Positions 54,474-63,598 of a stretch of 64,000 nucleotides of DNA are shown here, piece by piece. Source of the stretch: Flavobacterium glaciei (GTDB taxonomy: Bacteria; Bacteroidota; Bacteroidia; Flavobacteriales; Flavobacteriaceae). The notes under the pieces are model-generated. The model did no database searches. It worked only from the letters and a program-made list of their open reading frames with translations, and had not been told where the DNA came from. Numbering within the stretch: position 1 is the first letter of the stretch; every line of letters begins with the position of its first letter. Position numbers and translations under genes: made by a program. The DNA is taken from the NCBI RefSeq assembly GCF_003350545.1, contig NZ_QQBA01000009.1:62001-126000 (forward strand). Reading direction: 5' to 3'.

Positions 54474-56018
54474 ATGGCTAACCATCAAAAAGATTTCTTA
54501 TTTGTATTAATAAAATCCCTCTCAAAATCTGAAAAAAGACAATTCAAGATTTTTGCCAGCCGATTAGAAACCAGTTCTAATACAAAATTCATCGAATTAT
54601 TCAATATTTTAGACAAATCAGAAGTCTATGATGAGAAACTTATTCTTAAAAGTGGTATCATAAAAAAAGTACAATTATCCAATCTTAAATCCTACTTGTA
54701 CAAGCAAATTTTAGTAAGTATTAGATTGAATATTCCAAGCCAAAACATTAGGTATCAGCTTAGAGAACAAATTGATTTTGCTACCATATTATACAATAAA
54801 GGTTTATACAAGCAGAGCTTAAAAATTTTGGACAAAACAAAAATTTTAGCACTTGAGAATGACGAAAAACTAATGGCGTATGAAATTGTAGAATTCGAAA
54901 AACTTATTGAATCACAATACATAACACGTAGTATTCAAGGACGCGCTGATGAACTGGTGGTGCAAGCCAAAGAGCTGAATTACCGTAATACCATTTCCAG
55001 TAAATTATCTAACTTATCCCTTCAATTGTATGGGATAATGCTTAAAACCGGTTATGTAAAAAGTGACGAAGAATATAAATATATTGATAATTACTTCCAT
55101 AAACACATATCTAAATTTGATGAGAAAAAATTCGGATTTAGGGAAAAATACTGGTTTTATAACGCCAATCTTTGGAGGAGTTTTCTGGTACAAGATTTTC
55201 TTTCCTGCTATAAATATTCTTTAAAATGGGTAACATTGTTTTATGATAATCCTAGCATGATTCATTTAAATCCAGTGTTTTTCTTAAAAGGAAACCATTA
55301 TTTATTAGAATCTTTATACATGTTGAAATACAAATCTAAATTTAAAAAGTATTTAGAGCTGCTGGAAAAAACTATCAAAGATTCCAATTTCCCAGTTAAT
55401 GATAATATTGCGTCTTTGTCATTTCTATATGTATATAATAATAAATTGAATTACCATATTCTTGAAGGTACTTTTGCCGAAAGTGAATACTTAATTCCTG
55501 AAGTATTAAACAAATTAAAAATCCACTCAGACCATCTTGATGAACATCACGAAATGTTGTTCTATTATAAATTTGCGTCCATTTATTTTGGGAATGAAAA
55601 ATATGCGGATTGCATCTTTTATCTAGAAAAAATCATAAACAATAAAAATCTTTCAATGCGAGAAGATTTAATGTGTTTTGCCAGATTACTCTGTTTGATT
55701 GCGCATTACGAATTAGGTAAAGATTATTATCTGGAAAATCAATTAAAGAATACCTACAAGTTCCTAATCAAAATGAATGATTTACATGAAGTACAAAAGG
55801 AAATCATTAAGTTTTTGAAGAATTTAAACTCCATTTATCCTACAGATATCAAAAAGGAATTTGTTAAAATGAGAGCGCGTTTTATTGAATTAGAGAAAAA
55901 TACTTATGAAAAAAGAGCTTTTCTTTATCTTGATATTATTTCTTGGCTCGAAAGCAAAATTGAAAACCGAAAAATCAGTGATATTATTAAAGAAAAAGCC
56001 AAATTGATTAATCGATAA
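54474..56018 (+). CDS. Conserved helical-repeat protein of unknown function
   Basis: A 514-residue soluble protein, almost wholly alpha-helical, with a repeated Tyr/Leu-rich pattern that resembles TPR-like arrays (for example ILYNKGLYKQSLKILDKTK and FASIYFGNEKYADCIFYLEK). It begins MANHQKDFLFVLIKSLSKSEKR. I know it only as a conserved hypothetical type of Bacteroidetes. It is divergent from leuA over a 148-bp A/T-rich region and has no cotranscribed partner. Confidence 0.75.
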   Translation: MANHQKDFLFVLIKSLSKSEKRQFKIFASRLETSSNTKFIELFNILDKSEVYDEKLILKSGIIKKVQLSNLKSYLYKQILVSIRLNIPSQNIRYQLREQIDFATILYNKGLYKQSLKILDKTKILALENDEKLMAYEIVEFEKLIESQYITRSIQGRADELVVQAKELNYRNTISSKLSNLSLQLYGIMLKTGYVKSDEEYKYIDNYFHKHISKFDEKKFGFREKYWFYNANLWRSFLVQDFLSCYKYSLKWVTLFYDNPSMIHLNPVFFLKGNHYLLESLYMLKYKSKFKKYLELLEKTIKDSNFPVNDNIASLSFLYVYNNKLNYHILEGTFAESEYLIPEVLNKLKIHSDHLDEHHEMLFYYKFASIYFGNEKYADCIFYLEKIINNKNLSMREDLMCFARLLCLIAHYELGKDYYLENQLKNTYKFLIKMNDLHEVQKEIIKFLKNLNSIYPTDIKKEFVKMRARFIELEKNTYEKRAFLYLDIISWLESKIENRKISDIIKEKAKLINR

Positions 56019-56182
56019 AATTTTAGTTTAAAAAAAATATGATTCTTTAAACTAAATTAGACATTAAAACACTTTTTACTTAAAAACTAGCTCATATTAA
56101 GAAAATACTTTTCAAACTAAACTAAAATACTGCGTTAATAAAATATTCATTACATTTAGAGAATACTTAAAAATTTAAAATC

Positions 56183-56299
56183 ATGAATGGATTCTTCAAA
56201 ACTATATTAGCAGGTTACGGTGCTAAAAAACTAGGCGGTGGCTGCTTTGGTACAATTCTAATTTTTATAATTATCTATTGGATATTAGGTTATTTTTAG
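56183..56299 (+). CDS. Small membrane protein, 38 residues
   Basis: A short frame beginning MNGFFKTILAGYGAKKLGGG and followed by a single hydrophobic helix (CFGTILIFIIIYWILGYF). The composition, a basic Gly-rich head before a transmembrane segment, looks like a real small protein rather than a random frame. The stop codon is inside a perfect 12-bp hairpin. It lies alone between the helical-repeat gene and the E1 gene. Confidence 0.65.
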   Translation: MNGFFKTILAGYGAKKLGGGCFGTILIFIIIYWILGYF

Positions 56300-56321
56300 A
56301 ATTAAAATCCTAAAAATAACC
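56288..56321. terminator. Hairpin shared by convergent transcripts
   Basis: GGTTATTTTTAG (56288-56299) pairs perfectly with CTAAAAATAACC (56310-56321), with a 10-nt A/T loop. The left arm includes the stop codon of the 38-residue gene. It lies between that gene and the end of the convergent E1 gene. Confidence 0.65.
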
Positions 56322-56339
56322 CAATTAAAAACTTATAAA

Positions 56340-58316
56340 TTAATATGCCAAAAGTTCTTTCAGATCATTTTCAAATCTACCTTTTGGCAAATATTGATCT
56401 TCTAAAGTTTTTGTAAATGGAATTGGAGTATCTAAACTTGCTACTCGTTTTACAGGAGCATCTAAGTGTTTAAAACAGTTTTCCATTATCATTGCCGAAA
56501 TATCACTTGCAATTCCACCAAACATTGAATCTTCCTGATAAATAATCACTCTCCCCGTTTTCTGAACTGATGCAAAAATAGCTTCAGTATCTAATGGTTG
56601 TAGAGTTCTTAAATCCAACAGATCAGCCGAAATATCTGGATTTTTTGCTAAAGTATCCAAAGCCCAATGAACAGCTGCTCCAAATGAAATAATAGTAACA
56701 TCATTTCCTTCTTTTAACAAAGCCGCTTTTCCTAATGGAATCGTATAATAGTCTTTAGGTACATCTTGGTAAACGCTTCTGTACAATTGTTTGTGCTCAA
56801 AAAATAGTACCGGATTTGGATCATTTATAGCCGTATTCAACAATCCTTTTGCATCATAAGGAAATGCTGGATACACTACTTTTAGTCCAGGAGTTTTAGT
56901 AAACCAAGCTTCATTGGTTTGCGAATGAAAAGGTCCCGCTTGTGTTCCTCCACCACAAGGCATTCTAACTACAACATCTGCTTTTTCTAACCAACGGTAA
57001 TGTGATTTAGCTAATAAATTGACAATTGGATTAAATCCTGTCGAAACAAAATCAGCAAACTGCATTTCCACAATCGCTTTATAGCCATTAATAGACAATC
57101 CCATTCCTGCCGAAACCACTGCGCTTTCACATATTGGTGTATTAAGGACACGCTCTTTGCCAAACTGCGCAACAAAACCATCGGTAATTTTAAAAGCACC
57201 ACCATATTCAGCAATATCCTGACCCATTATTACTGAATTTTCATAACGTTCCATTGATTGTCTCAAACTGGCCGAAATCGCATCTATAAAACGAATATTT
57301 TCTTTTTCTTCTGAAGGTTTAACGTATTCAAATACATGTGGTTTGTAAACATCATTTAGCTCTTCACTTAAAGAAGCTTCAATCTCCGGTTCGGCATTGG
57401 CAATAGCCAGACTTTCATCAATATCCTTCTTTATTTCAGCATGTAAAGCAGCGTCAAAATCAGCTGTAAGAACTCCGTTTTCAGTTAAATATTTTTTATA
57501 ATTTTCTACTGGATCTTTAATTGCCCATATATCCATTAATTCCTGAGGAACATATTTGGTCCCACTCGCCTCTTCATGCCCGCGCATTCTGAAGGTTTTG
57601 AATTCCAATAAGACCGGACGTGGATTTTCTTTCATCGAAGCCTTTAATTCAGATAATAAATTAAATACTTCTAGAATATTATTCCCATCTACAATATGAC
57701 TTTCCATTCCGTAGCCTTTTCCTTTATCAGCAAGGTTTTCACAACGATATTGCTCGTTTGTAGGTGTCGAAAGTCCATAACCGTTATTCTCTATGACAAA
57801 CATAACCGGCAATTCCCAAACCGAAGCAATATTTAAAGCTTCATGAAAATCACCTTCGCTTGTAGCTCCTTCTCCAGTAAAAACTGCGGTAACTTTTCCG
57901 TTTTTCTTAAGTTTATTGGCCAATGCGATTCCATCAGCAACGCCTAGTTGCGGACCTAAATGCGATATCATTCCAATAATCTTGTATTGTTGTGTTCCAA
58001 AGTGAAAACTGCGATCACGACCTTTAGTAAAACCATTGGCTTTGCCTTGCCATTGCGAAAAAAGACGGTACAACGGAATGTCTCTTCCGGTGAAAACACC
58101 AAGGTTTCTATGCATTGGTAAGATGTATTCATCAGTATCTAAAACTGCTGTAACACCAACAGAAATAGCCTCTTGACCAATACCAGAAAACCATTTTGAT
58201 ACTTTTCCTTGACGGATAAGAATCAACATTTTCTCTTCTATAAGTCTTGGTTTTAGTATTCTTTTATATAAATCTAATAATTGATTGTCCGTAAGATTTT
58301 TTCTGTCAAAGGTCAT
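56340..58316 (-). CDS. Fused E1 alpha-beta of a 2-oxoacid dehydrogenase complex
   Basis: A 658-residue ThDP-dependent dehydrogenase with E1 alpha (about 1-320) and E1 beta (about 340-658) in one chain. The ThDP motif begins GEG (148-150) and closes with ENN (176-178); the phosphorylation-loop-like YRCENLADKGKGYG follows. The beta half carries MGQDIAEYGGAFK and QTNEAWFTKTPG. Substrate is probably branched-chain 2-oxoacid or pyruvate; sequence by eye cannot decide. It is close to the branched-chain synthesis operon but transcribed separately. Confidence 0.93.
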   Translation of the reverse strand: MTFDRKNLTDNQLLDLYKRILKPRLIEEKMLILIRQGKVSKWFSGIGQEAISVGVTAVLDTDEYILPMHRNLGVFTGRDIPLYRLFSQWQGKANGFTKGRDRSFHFGTQQYKIIGMISHLGPQLGVADGIALANKLKKNGKVTAVFTGEGATSEGDFHEALNIASVWELPVMFVIENNGYGLSTPTNEQYRCENLADKGKGYGMESHIVDGNNILEVFNLLSELKASMKENPRPVLLEFKTFRMRGHEEASGTKYVPQELMDIWAIKDPVENYKKYLTENGVLTADFDAALHAEIKKDIDESLAIANAEPEIEASLSEELNDVYKPHVFEYVKPSEEKENIRFIDAISASLRQSMERYENSVIMGQDIAEYGGAFKITDGFVAQFGKERVLNTPICESAVVSAGMGLSINGYKAIVEMQFADFVSTGFNPIVNLLAKSHYRWLEKADVVVRMPCGGGTQAGPFHSQTNEAWFTKTPGLKVVYPAFPYDAKGLLNTAINDPNPVLFFEHKQLYRSVYQDVPKDYYTIPLGKAALLKEGNDVTIISFGAAVHWALDTLAKNPDISADLLDLRTLQPLDTEAIFASVQKTGRVIIYQEDSMFGGIASDISAMIMENCFKHLDAPVKRVASLDTPIPFTKTLEDQYLPKGRFENDLKELLAY

Positions 58317-58339
58317 TTTTTCTGTTTTATTGTATGGTT

Positions 58340-58347
58340 CAAAGATA
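58340..58347 (-). promoter_or_regulatory. Candidate -7 element of the E1 gene
   Basis: On the minus strand TATCTTTG fits TAnnTTTG, 23 bp before the start codon. No TTG was found at the proper distance. Confidence 0.4.
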
Positions 58348-58431
58348 AAAAAATATAACAGTTTTGTATTATTTTGTTATATTTTTTTATATAGTTTATA
58401 AATTTTAAAATTCTGATATAAAATTATTCTT

Positions 58432-58461
58432 TACATTTGTATCCGCAAGGTTTTTAACCTT
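58432..58461 (+). promoter_or_regulatory. -7 element and leader hairpin of the oxygenase gene
   Basis: TACATTTG (58432-58439) fits the -7 consensus. Directly after it, in the likely leader, AAGGTT (58447-58452) and AACCTT (58456-58461) form a 6-bp hairpin with a TTT loop. No TTG is in the -33 window. Confidence 0.45.
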
Positions 58462-58487
58462 CAAGTTATTAAAAAATATTTAAAAGT

Positions 58488-59438
58488 ATGCAAAACATTC
58501 CTAGTGTTGACTTGCGTGATTTCCTTTCGGACGACCCGAAACGTAAACAAAAATTTGTAAATGAAATCGGAAGTGCATTTGAAGATATTGGCTTCGTAGC
58601 ACTCAAAGGGCATTTTTTAAACGACCAGTTGGTTGATGAATTGTATGGTGAAATCAGAAATTTTTTCGCTTTACCTTTAGAAACTAAACACAGTTATGAA
58701 ATCCCTGGAATAGGCGGACAAAGAGGGTATGTTTCTTTTGGGACAGAACATGCTAAAGGCCGAAAAGAAGGTGATTTGAAGGAATTTTGGCACTTTGGAC
58801 AATATGTGTCTGAAGATTCAAAATACGCTTCAGAGTATCCAGAAAATGTTGAAGTGAAAGAACTTCCCCGTTTTAATGTTGTAGGTAAAGAAGCCTACCA
58901 AATGCTGGAAAAAACAGGAGTTTATGTTTTGAGAGCTTTGGCATTACACCTTGGTTTGGATGAATTTTATTTTGACCAATATGCGAAAGACGGAAATTCA
59001 ATTTTAAGACCTATTCATTACCCACCAATTACCTCAGAACCAGCAAATGCAATTCGCGCTGCTGCTCACGGTGATATCAATTTGATTACTTTATTGATGG
59101 GTGCGCAAGGAAAAGGGTTGCAAGTGCAAAATCATAACGGAGATTGGATTGATGCCATTGCTGAACCGGATGAATTAGTTATAAATGTGGGCGATATGTT
59201 GTCGCGTCATACCAATAACAAATTGAAATCTACGATTCATCAAGTGGTAAACCCACCAAGAGAATTATGGGGAACTTCCCGTTATTCTATTCCGTTTTTT
59301 ATGCATCCTGTGAGCGATATGAAATTAGATTGTCTAGAAAATTGTATTGATGCAGACCATCCAAAACAATTTGAAGACATTACTGCAGGAGCTTATTTAT
59401 ACGAGCGTTTAGTGGATTTAGGTCTTATTAAAAAGTAA
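58488..59438 (+). CDS. Isopenicillin N synthase-family Fe(II)/2-oxoglutarate oxygenase
   Basis: A 316-residue double-stranded beta-helix oxygenase. The iron ligands are H194 and D196 (AAHGDINLI) and H251 (TIHQVV), with the 2-oxoglutarate-binding R265-x-S267 (SRYSIPF). The N-terminal DIOX_N domain begins IPSVDLRDF. The family includes flavonoid, gibberellin and ethylene enzymes; the bacterial substrate is unknown. It is monocistronic with a strong terminator. Confidence 0.9.
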   Translation: MQNIPSVDLRDFLSDDPKRKQKFVNEIGSAFEDIGFVALKGHFLNDQLVDELYGEIRNFFALPLETKHSYEIPGIGGQRGYVSFGTEHAKGRKEGDLKEFWHFGQYVSEDSKYASEYPENVEVKELPRFNVVGKEAYQMLEKTGVYVLRALALHLGLDEFYFDQYAKDGNSILRPIHYPPITSEPANAIRAAAHGDINLITLLMGAQGKGLQVQNHNGDWIDAIAEPDELVINVGDMLSRHTNNKLKSTIHQVVNPPRELWGTSRYSIPFFMHPVSDMKLDCLENCIDADHPKQFEDITAGAYLYERLVDLGLIKK

Positions 59439-59459
59439 ACTTAATTTACGTCAAATACT

Positions 59460-59499
59460 AAAAGACATTAAGTTTATGCTTAATGTCTTTTGTTTTTTA
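59460..59499 (+). terminator. Rho-independent terminator after the oxygenase
   Basis: AAAAGACATTAAG (59460-59472) pairs perfectly with CTTAATGTCTTTT (59479-59491), 6-nt loop, then GTTTTTT. Confidence 0.93.
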
Positions 59500-59542
59500 C
59501 CAATTTAAATCAGTATTATCTGCGTTCAAAATATTTAAAGTT

Positions 59543-59872
59543 ATGGACTTACAAGACCAATTAAAAAATCTTTTTCCTGATCACGAACCATCACCTGAAG
59601 AGCCGGTTGAAGAAGTGGTACACAAATTATACGTTCAAAAAGAGCCAATGATTTGTAAATTCGAAAAACGAAAAGGAAAAGCGACTACAATAATAGAAGG
59701 CTATGAAGGAAGTGACGAGGATTTTAAAATTCTTGCCAAAGAAATCAAAACCAAATTGAGTGTTGGCGGTACTTTCAAAGATGATTCTATCATTATTCAA
59801 GGGGATTATCGTGATAAAATTATGACTATTTTAAAAGAAAAAGGCTTTAAAGTAAAACGTGTTGGAGGCTGA
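59543..59872 (+). CDS. SUI1/YciH-family translation initiation factor
   Basis: A 109-residue eIF1-like protein. The ATG at 59543 (MDLQDQLKNLF) is chosen; the longer frame from 59483 would read through the upstream terminator. The SUI1 domain (about 40-105) has IEGYEGSDEDFKILAKEIK, the basic KFEKRKGKATT and GGTFKDDSIIIQGD. It may check start-codon choice on the ribosome. It precedes a nucleoside phosphorylase by 68 bp. Confidence 0.9.
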   Translation: MDLQDQLKNLFPDHEPSPEEPVEEVVHKLYVQKEPMICKFEKRKGKATTIIEGYEGSDEDFKILAKEIKTKLSVGGTFKDDSIIIQGDYRDKIMTILKEKGFKVKRVGG

Positions 59873-59940
59873 TGGTGAACAGTCTCAGTTTTAATATTCA
59901 GTTAAGCAACCTGAAACCTTAAACATTAAACAAAAAATAA

Positions 59941-60810
59941 ATGATACAATCATCAGAATTAATATTAAATCCGGACGGTAGCGTATACCATTTAAATTTA
60001 AAACCCGAACATATTGCACACGATATCATCTTTGTGGGAGATCAAAATCGTGTAGAGAAAATCACTCAGTTTTTTGACAGCATCGAATTTTCTACCCAAA
60101 AAAGAGAATTCAAGACTCAAACTGGAGTTTTCAAAGGGAAACGTATTACGGTAATGTCCACAGGAATTGGTCCTGACAATATTGATATCGTCATCAACGA
60201 ACTAGATGCTTTAGTTAATATTGATTTAAAAACCCGTCAACCAAAACAACAATTGACTTCATTAAATATCATCCGAATAGGAACTTCGGGGTCTTTGCAA
60301 GCGGATATACCAGTAGATAGTTTTGTAATGTCAAAATTTGGGTTAGGGCTAGACAATATGCTTCGCTCCTATTTGATTGATGAAGTTTCAAATTTGGAAA
60401 TAGAAGATGCTTTTGTAAAACACACTAATTGGGATGCAAGAAAAGGAAAACCATACGTTATAGCTTGTTCAGAAAAATTAGAGAAAATAATTGAGAGCGA
60501 CAAAATGCATAAAGGAATTACCGCAACTGCAGGTGGTTTTTATGGACCACAAGGTCGTGTTTTACGTTTGAATATTCAAGATGAAGCATTAAATGCTAAA
60601 ATGGATGATTTTGAATTTGGCGACAACCAAATCACAAACTTAGAGATGGAAACCGCAGCAATTTATGGACTTTCAGCACTTTTAGGACACAATGCATTAT
60701 CACTTAACGCTATTATTGCCAATCGTGCTTCGGGAAATTTTAGTGAAGATCCGTACAAAGCCGTTGATGAATTGATTGCGTATACATTAGATAAGTTAGC
60801 GAATCAATAG
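59941..60810 (+). CDS. Nucleoside phosphorylase (uridine phosphorylase-like)
   Basis: A 289-residue member of the PNP/UDP family that splits nucleosides to base and ribose-1-phosphate. Marks are the phosphate-binding FVGDQNRVEKI, the RIGTSGSLQADIPV loop, and NLEMETAAIYGL with the ribose-binding Met-Glu pair. The length is somewhat above E. coli Udp. It is followed by a structured repeat. Confidence 0.9.
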   Translation: MIQSSELILNPDGSVYHLNLKPEHIAHDIIFVGDQNRVEKITQFFDSIEFSTQKREFKTQTGVFKGKRITVMSTGIGPDNIDIVINELDALVNIDLKTRQPKQQLTSLNIIRIGTSGSLQADIPVDSFVMSKFGLGLDNMLRSYLIDEVSNLEIEDAFVKHTNWDARKGKPYVIACSEKLEKIIESDKMHKGITATAGGFYGPQGRVLRLNIQDEALNAKMDDFEFGDNQITNLEMETAAIYGLSALLGHNALSLNAIIANRASGNFSEDPYKAVDELIAYTLDKLANQ

Positions 60811-60830
60811 TAGAAAATTCATCTTTTTTT

Positions 60831-60908
60831 GGAGCTATTTCCTGCTGTACACTGCAATCTATTCCGCCGAACCCCGGCGCAATAGGATTTACGTTACCAT
60901 CAGGGCTA
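60831..60908 (+). repeat. Structured intergenic repeat element, copy B
   Basis: The ends match copy A at 29953-30031: GGAGCTATTTCCTGCT at the left and ACCATCAGGGCTA at the right. The central stem ATCTATTCCGCCG/CGGCGCAATAGGAT differs in sequence from copy A but keeps its complementarity. It lies between the nucleoside phosphorylase and a GNAT gene. Confidence 0.8.
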
Positions 60909-60937
60909 AATCGGGAACCATTAAATTTTAGTAAAAC

Positions 60938-61465
60938 ATGAATCTTATTTTAGAAACCGGCAGATTAATTTTAAGAGAAATGAAAATTTCTGATGCCGAA
61001 GCTTTATTTGAAATGGATAGCAATCCTAAAGTTCATCAATATCTTTGGAACAAACCATTAACGGATATTAGCGAAGTACATGCGTATATCAAATCTGTTA
61101 GAGAGCAGTATGTTCAAAATAAAATTGGACGATTTGTTGTTATTTTGAAAGAAACTAATGAATTAATTGGTTGGGCTGGATTAAAATACAACACCGAAAT
61201 GGTCAATAATAAAATTAATTTCTACGATATTGGCTATCGGTTGAACGAGAAATTCTGGGGAAAAGGATATGCTAGTGAAGCTAGTTTTGCATGGCTGGAT
61301 TATGGTTTTAATGTAATGAAAGTTGAAATAATGGAAGCCGCAGCACACACGGAAAATATCGCTTCAAACAAAATATTACAAAATATTGGACTTAAAATGA
61401 CCGATACATATTTAGAAAACGATGTATCATGGAATTGGTACGAATTAAAAAATCCCAACTTATAA
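60938..61465 (+). CDS. GNAT acetyltransferase (RimJ/RimL-like)
   Basis: A 175-residue acetyltransferase. RimJ/RimL pattern: ETGRLILREMKISDAEAL at the start, IGYRLNEKFWGKGYASEA as the acetyl-CoA-binding motif A, and NIASNKILQNIGL near the end. The substrate is not evident. Its stop TAA overlaps the next gene's ATG by one base (TAATG), so the two are translationally coupled. Confidence 0.9.
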   Translation: MNLILETGRLILREMKISDAEALFEMDSNPKVHQYLWNKPLTDISEVHAYIKSVREQYVQNKIGRFVVILKETNELIGWAGLKYNTEMVNNKINFYDIGYRLNEKFWGKGYASEASFAWLDYGFNVMKVEIMEAAAHTENIASNKILQNIGLKMTDTYLENDVSWNWYELKNPNL

Positions 61466-62316
61466 TGACTACAATAAAAATAGCTGGAGTACCAGAACAT
61501 TTCAACCTTCCTTGGCATTTAGCCATAGAAAATGGTGATTTCGAAAAAGAAAATATAGATTTACAATGGACTGACGTTCCCGAAGGAACCGGAAAAATGT
61601 GCCAAATGCTTCGTGCTGGAGAAGCTGATATTGCCGTAATCCTAACCGAAGGTATCGTAAAAGATATCGTTGCAGGAAACCCAAGCAAAATTGTTCAAGT
61701 ATATGTAGAAAGTCCTTTAATTTGGGGGATTCATGTAGCAGCAAAATCAAATTATAAGACATTAGCTGATTTAGAAAACAAAAAAGTTGCTATTTCCAGA
61801 TTGGGTTCTGGTTCGCAATTAATGGCATATGTTAATGCGGATAATGAAGGATGGAAAACTGATTCTCTTCAATTTGAGATTGTAAATACTATAGATGGTG
61901 CAGTTGAAGCCTTGACAAACGGTACCGCTGATTATTTTATGTGGGAGCGTTTTATGACTAAACCCTTAGTCGATAAAGGAATTTTTAGACGAATTGCAGA
62001 TTGCCCAACCCCATGGCCTTGCTTTGTTATTGCAGTTAGAGAGGAAGTATTGAAAAATGATTCAGTACTAATTTCGAAAATTCTAAAAATCATTAATCAA
62101 ACTACAGAGGATTTTAAAGATATTCCAAGTATTGACAAAACGCTGGCTTTAAACTTCCATCAAAAAGTTGAAGATATTCAAGAATGGCTATCATTAACGC
62201 ATTGGTCGCAAAAGCCATTATCCGCTAAAATGTTAAACAAAGTTCAAAATCAACTTTTTCAACTTAAAATTATCGATAAAAAAGGTACTTTTGAGGATAT
62301 TGTAAAAATAGTCTAG
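61465..62316 (+). CDS. Cytosolic substrate-binding-protein-like fold (NMT1/ABC type)
   Basis: A 283-residue protein with the two-lobe periplasmic binding-protein pattern: IKIAGVPEHFNLPWHLA, AGEADIAVILTEGI, LADLENKKVAISRLGSGS and FMWERFMTKPLVD. The ATG at 61465 leaves no signal peptide, and no permease or ATPase gene is nearby. It may have been recruited as a cytosolic binding protein or enzyme, as seen for the menaquinone-pathway MqnA/MqnD group. It is coupled by TAATG to a GNAT gene. Confidence 0.78.
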   Translation: MTTIKIAGVPEHFNLPWHLAIENGDFEKENIDLQWTDVPEGTGKMCQMLRAGEADIAVILTEGIVKDIVAGNPSKIVQVYVESPLIWGIHVAAKSNYKTLADLENKKVAISRLGSGSQLMAYVNADNEGWKTDSLQFEIVNTIDGAVEALTNGTADYFMWERFMTKPLVDKGIFRRIADCPTPWPCFVIAVREEVLKNDSVLISKILKIINQTTEDFKDIPSIDKTLALNFHQKVEDIQEWLSLTHWSQKPLSAKMLNKVQNQLFQLKIIDKKGTFEDIVKIV

Positions 62317-62337
62317 AGTACTGTTTTTATTTTTACT

Positions 62338-63270
62338 ATGATAAAAATAAAAGAAATTAATTTTCAGGGTATTAAACAACGATTCCAGGTCAAAAAACCT
62401 TGGGATGACGTTATTATTTTTATCCTGAATATATTAATTGCTATTCCATTATTTATTATAGTTCATCAAAATTTAATTAACCCAAACTGGTTTTTAAATA
62501 TTGACAGAGTCGTTCTTTTTTTAGTGATGATTGTAATTATTCAAATCATCCTTAGATTATTAAGAACAATTATCCTCTTTTGTACTATTCTTTATTTATT
62601 GGTTTTGATTTACGGTTCTACTATAGGAAACTATGGTTTTAACAGCGTTTTTGAAGATTATAATTCAATTTTGTATACGATGTCAGATAATCCATATCCA
62701 CAAGATATCATCATTGCAAAACTGCTTCCGTTTCCCAATAAATCAAAAATAATCAATGCTATAGAATATCAAAATCCTAAAATCAGAAATTTTGCTATTA
62801 TGGCTACTTCTAAACATTTTAAGGATGTTAAAGGATATTCTGATTACAGAACCATCATACAATGTTTTGCCGTTTTTAAGGAAATAAATTATCGATGGAA
62901 CTATGTAAGCGACCCAAAAGCGCGTGATTATATCGCTACAGCGACAGAATCACTGCTTTATTTATCTGGAGATTGTGATGATCATTCGATACTCATGGCA
63001 GCTGCAATCAAGTCTATTGGAGGTACTCCCCGATTAATTCATACCACTGGACATATTTATCCCGAAATACTGATAGGCACTCTAACTGATTTAGAAAAAG
63101 TCAATTTTCTGATTAAGAATGTACTATTTGTAAATGAAAGCAATAAACAAAAACTTCATTATCACGTAGACGAGCGCGGACAAATCTGGATGAATCTGGA
63201 TTATACAGCTAAATACCCTGGTGGGCCTTTTATGTCTGAAGAAATTCTTGGTGCTTTGACACTGGATTGA
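62338..63270 (+). CDS. Transglutaminase-like membrane protein
   Basis: A 310-residue protein. Two or three hydrophobic segments occupy residues about 25-105 (IIFILNILIAIPLFIIVH and VLFLVMIVIIQIILRLL among them). The C-terminal transglutaminase core has the triad Cys (SGDCDDHS), His (TGHIYPEI) and Asp (MNLDYT). It may be a membrane-anchored cysteine protease or cross-linker. It is 21 bp downstream of the binding-protein gene and may be cotranscribed. Confidence 0.82.
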   Translation: MIKIKEINFQGIKQRFQVKKPWDDVIIFILNILIAIPLFIIVHQNLINPNWFLNIDRVVLFLVMIVIIQIILRLLRTIILFCTILYLLVLIYGSTIGNYGFNSVFEDYNSILYTMSDNPYPQDIIIAKLLPFPNKSKIINAIEYQNPKIRNFAIMATSKHFKDVKGYSDYRTIIQCFAVFKEINYRWNYVSDPKARDYIATATESLLYLSGDCDDHSILMAAAIKSIGGTPRLIHTTGHIYPEILIGTLTDLEKVNFLIKNVLFVNESNKQKLHYHVDERGQIWMNLDYTAKYPGGPFMSEEILGALTLD

Positions 63271-63598
63271 TGAAACTTAAAAAAATACTCCTCAGAATAC
63301 GAATGCTTATCTAAATTCAAAACGTTTCAGGTTCAAACTATTTTAAGTAATTGAACATTGCCAAAATGGTTATAGATTTATAATGATTAATTAATTTTAA
63401 CAAGTAAAAACGCACTATTTTAATTATTTTTACAATTTTATATCAATAAGCAAATCACAATTTTAAAAACGACAATTATATTTATATTTATAACTTTTAA
63501 TGAAACTATATTTTGAATTTAACTAGACCTTACTTTTATTAATAAAGTCTTTAAACCAGTAAATGAAAAAAAAATTAGGAAACAGATAATTTAAAAAT
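63271..63598. other. A/T-rich 328-bp region without gene
   Basis: No open frame with coding character, tRNA or strong hairpin is seen. TATATTTTG at 63507-63515 is near the -7 consensus but not a match. Confidence 0.5.

Noticed and set aside
61502..61762. Minus-strand frame opposite the binding-protein gene
   Set aside because: It is a shadow of the coupled plus-strand gene.
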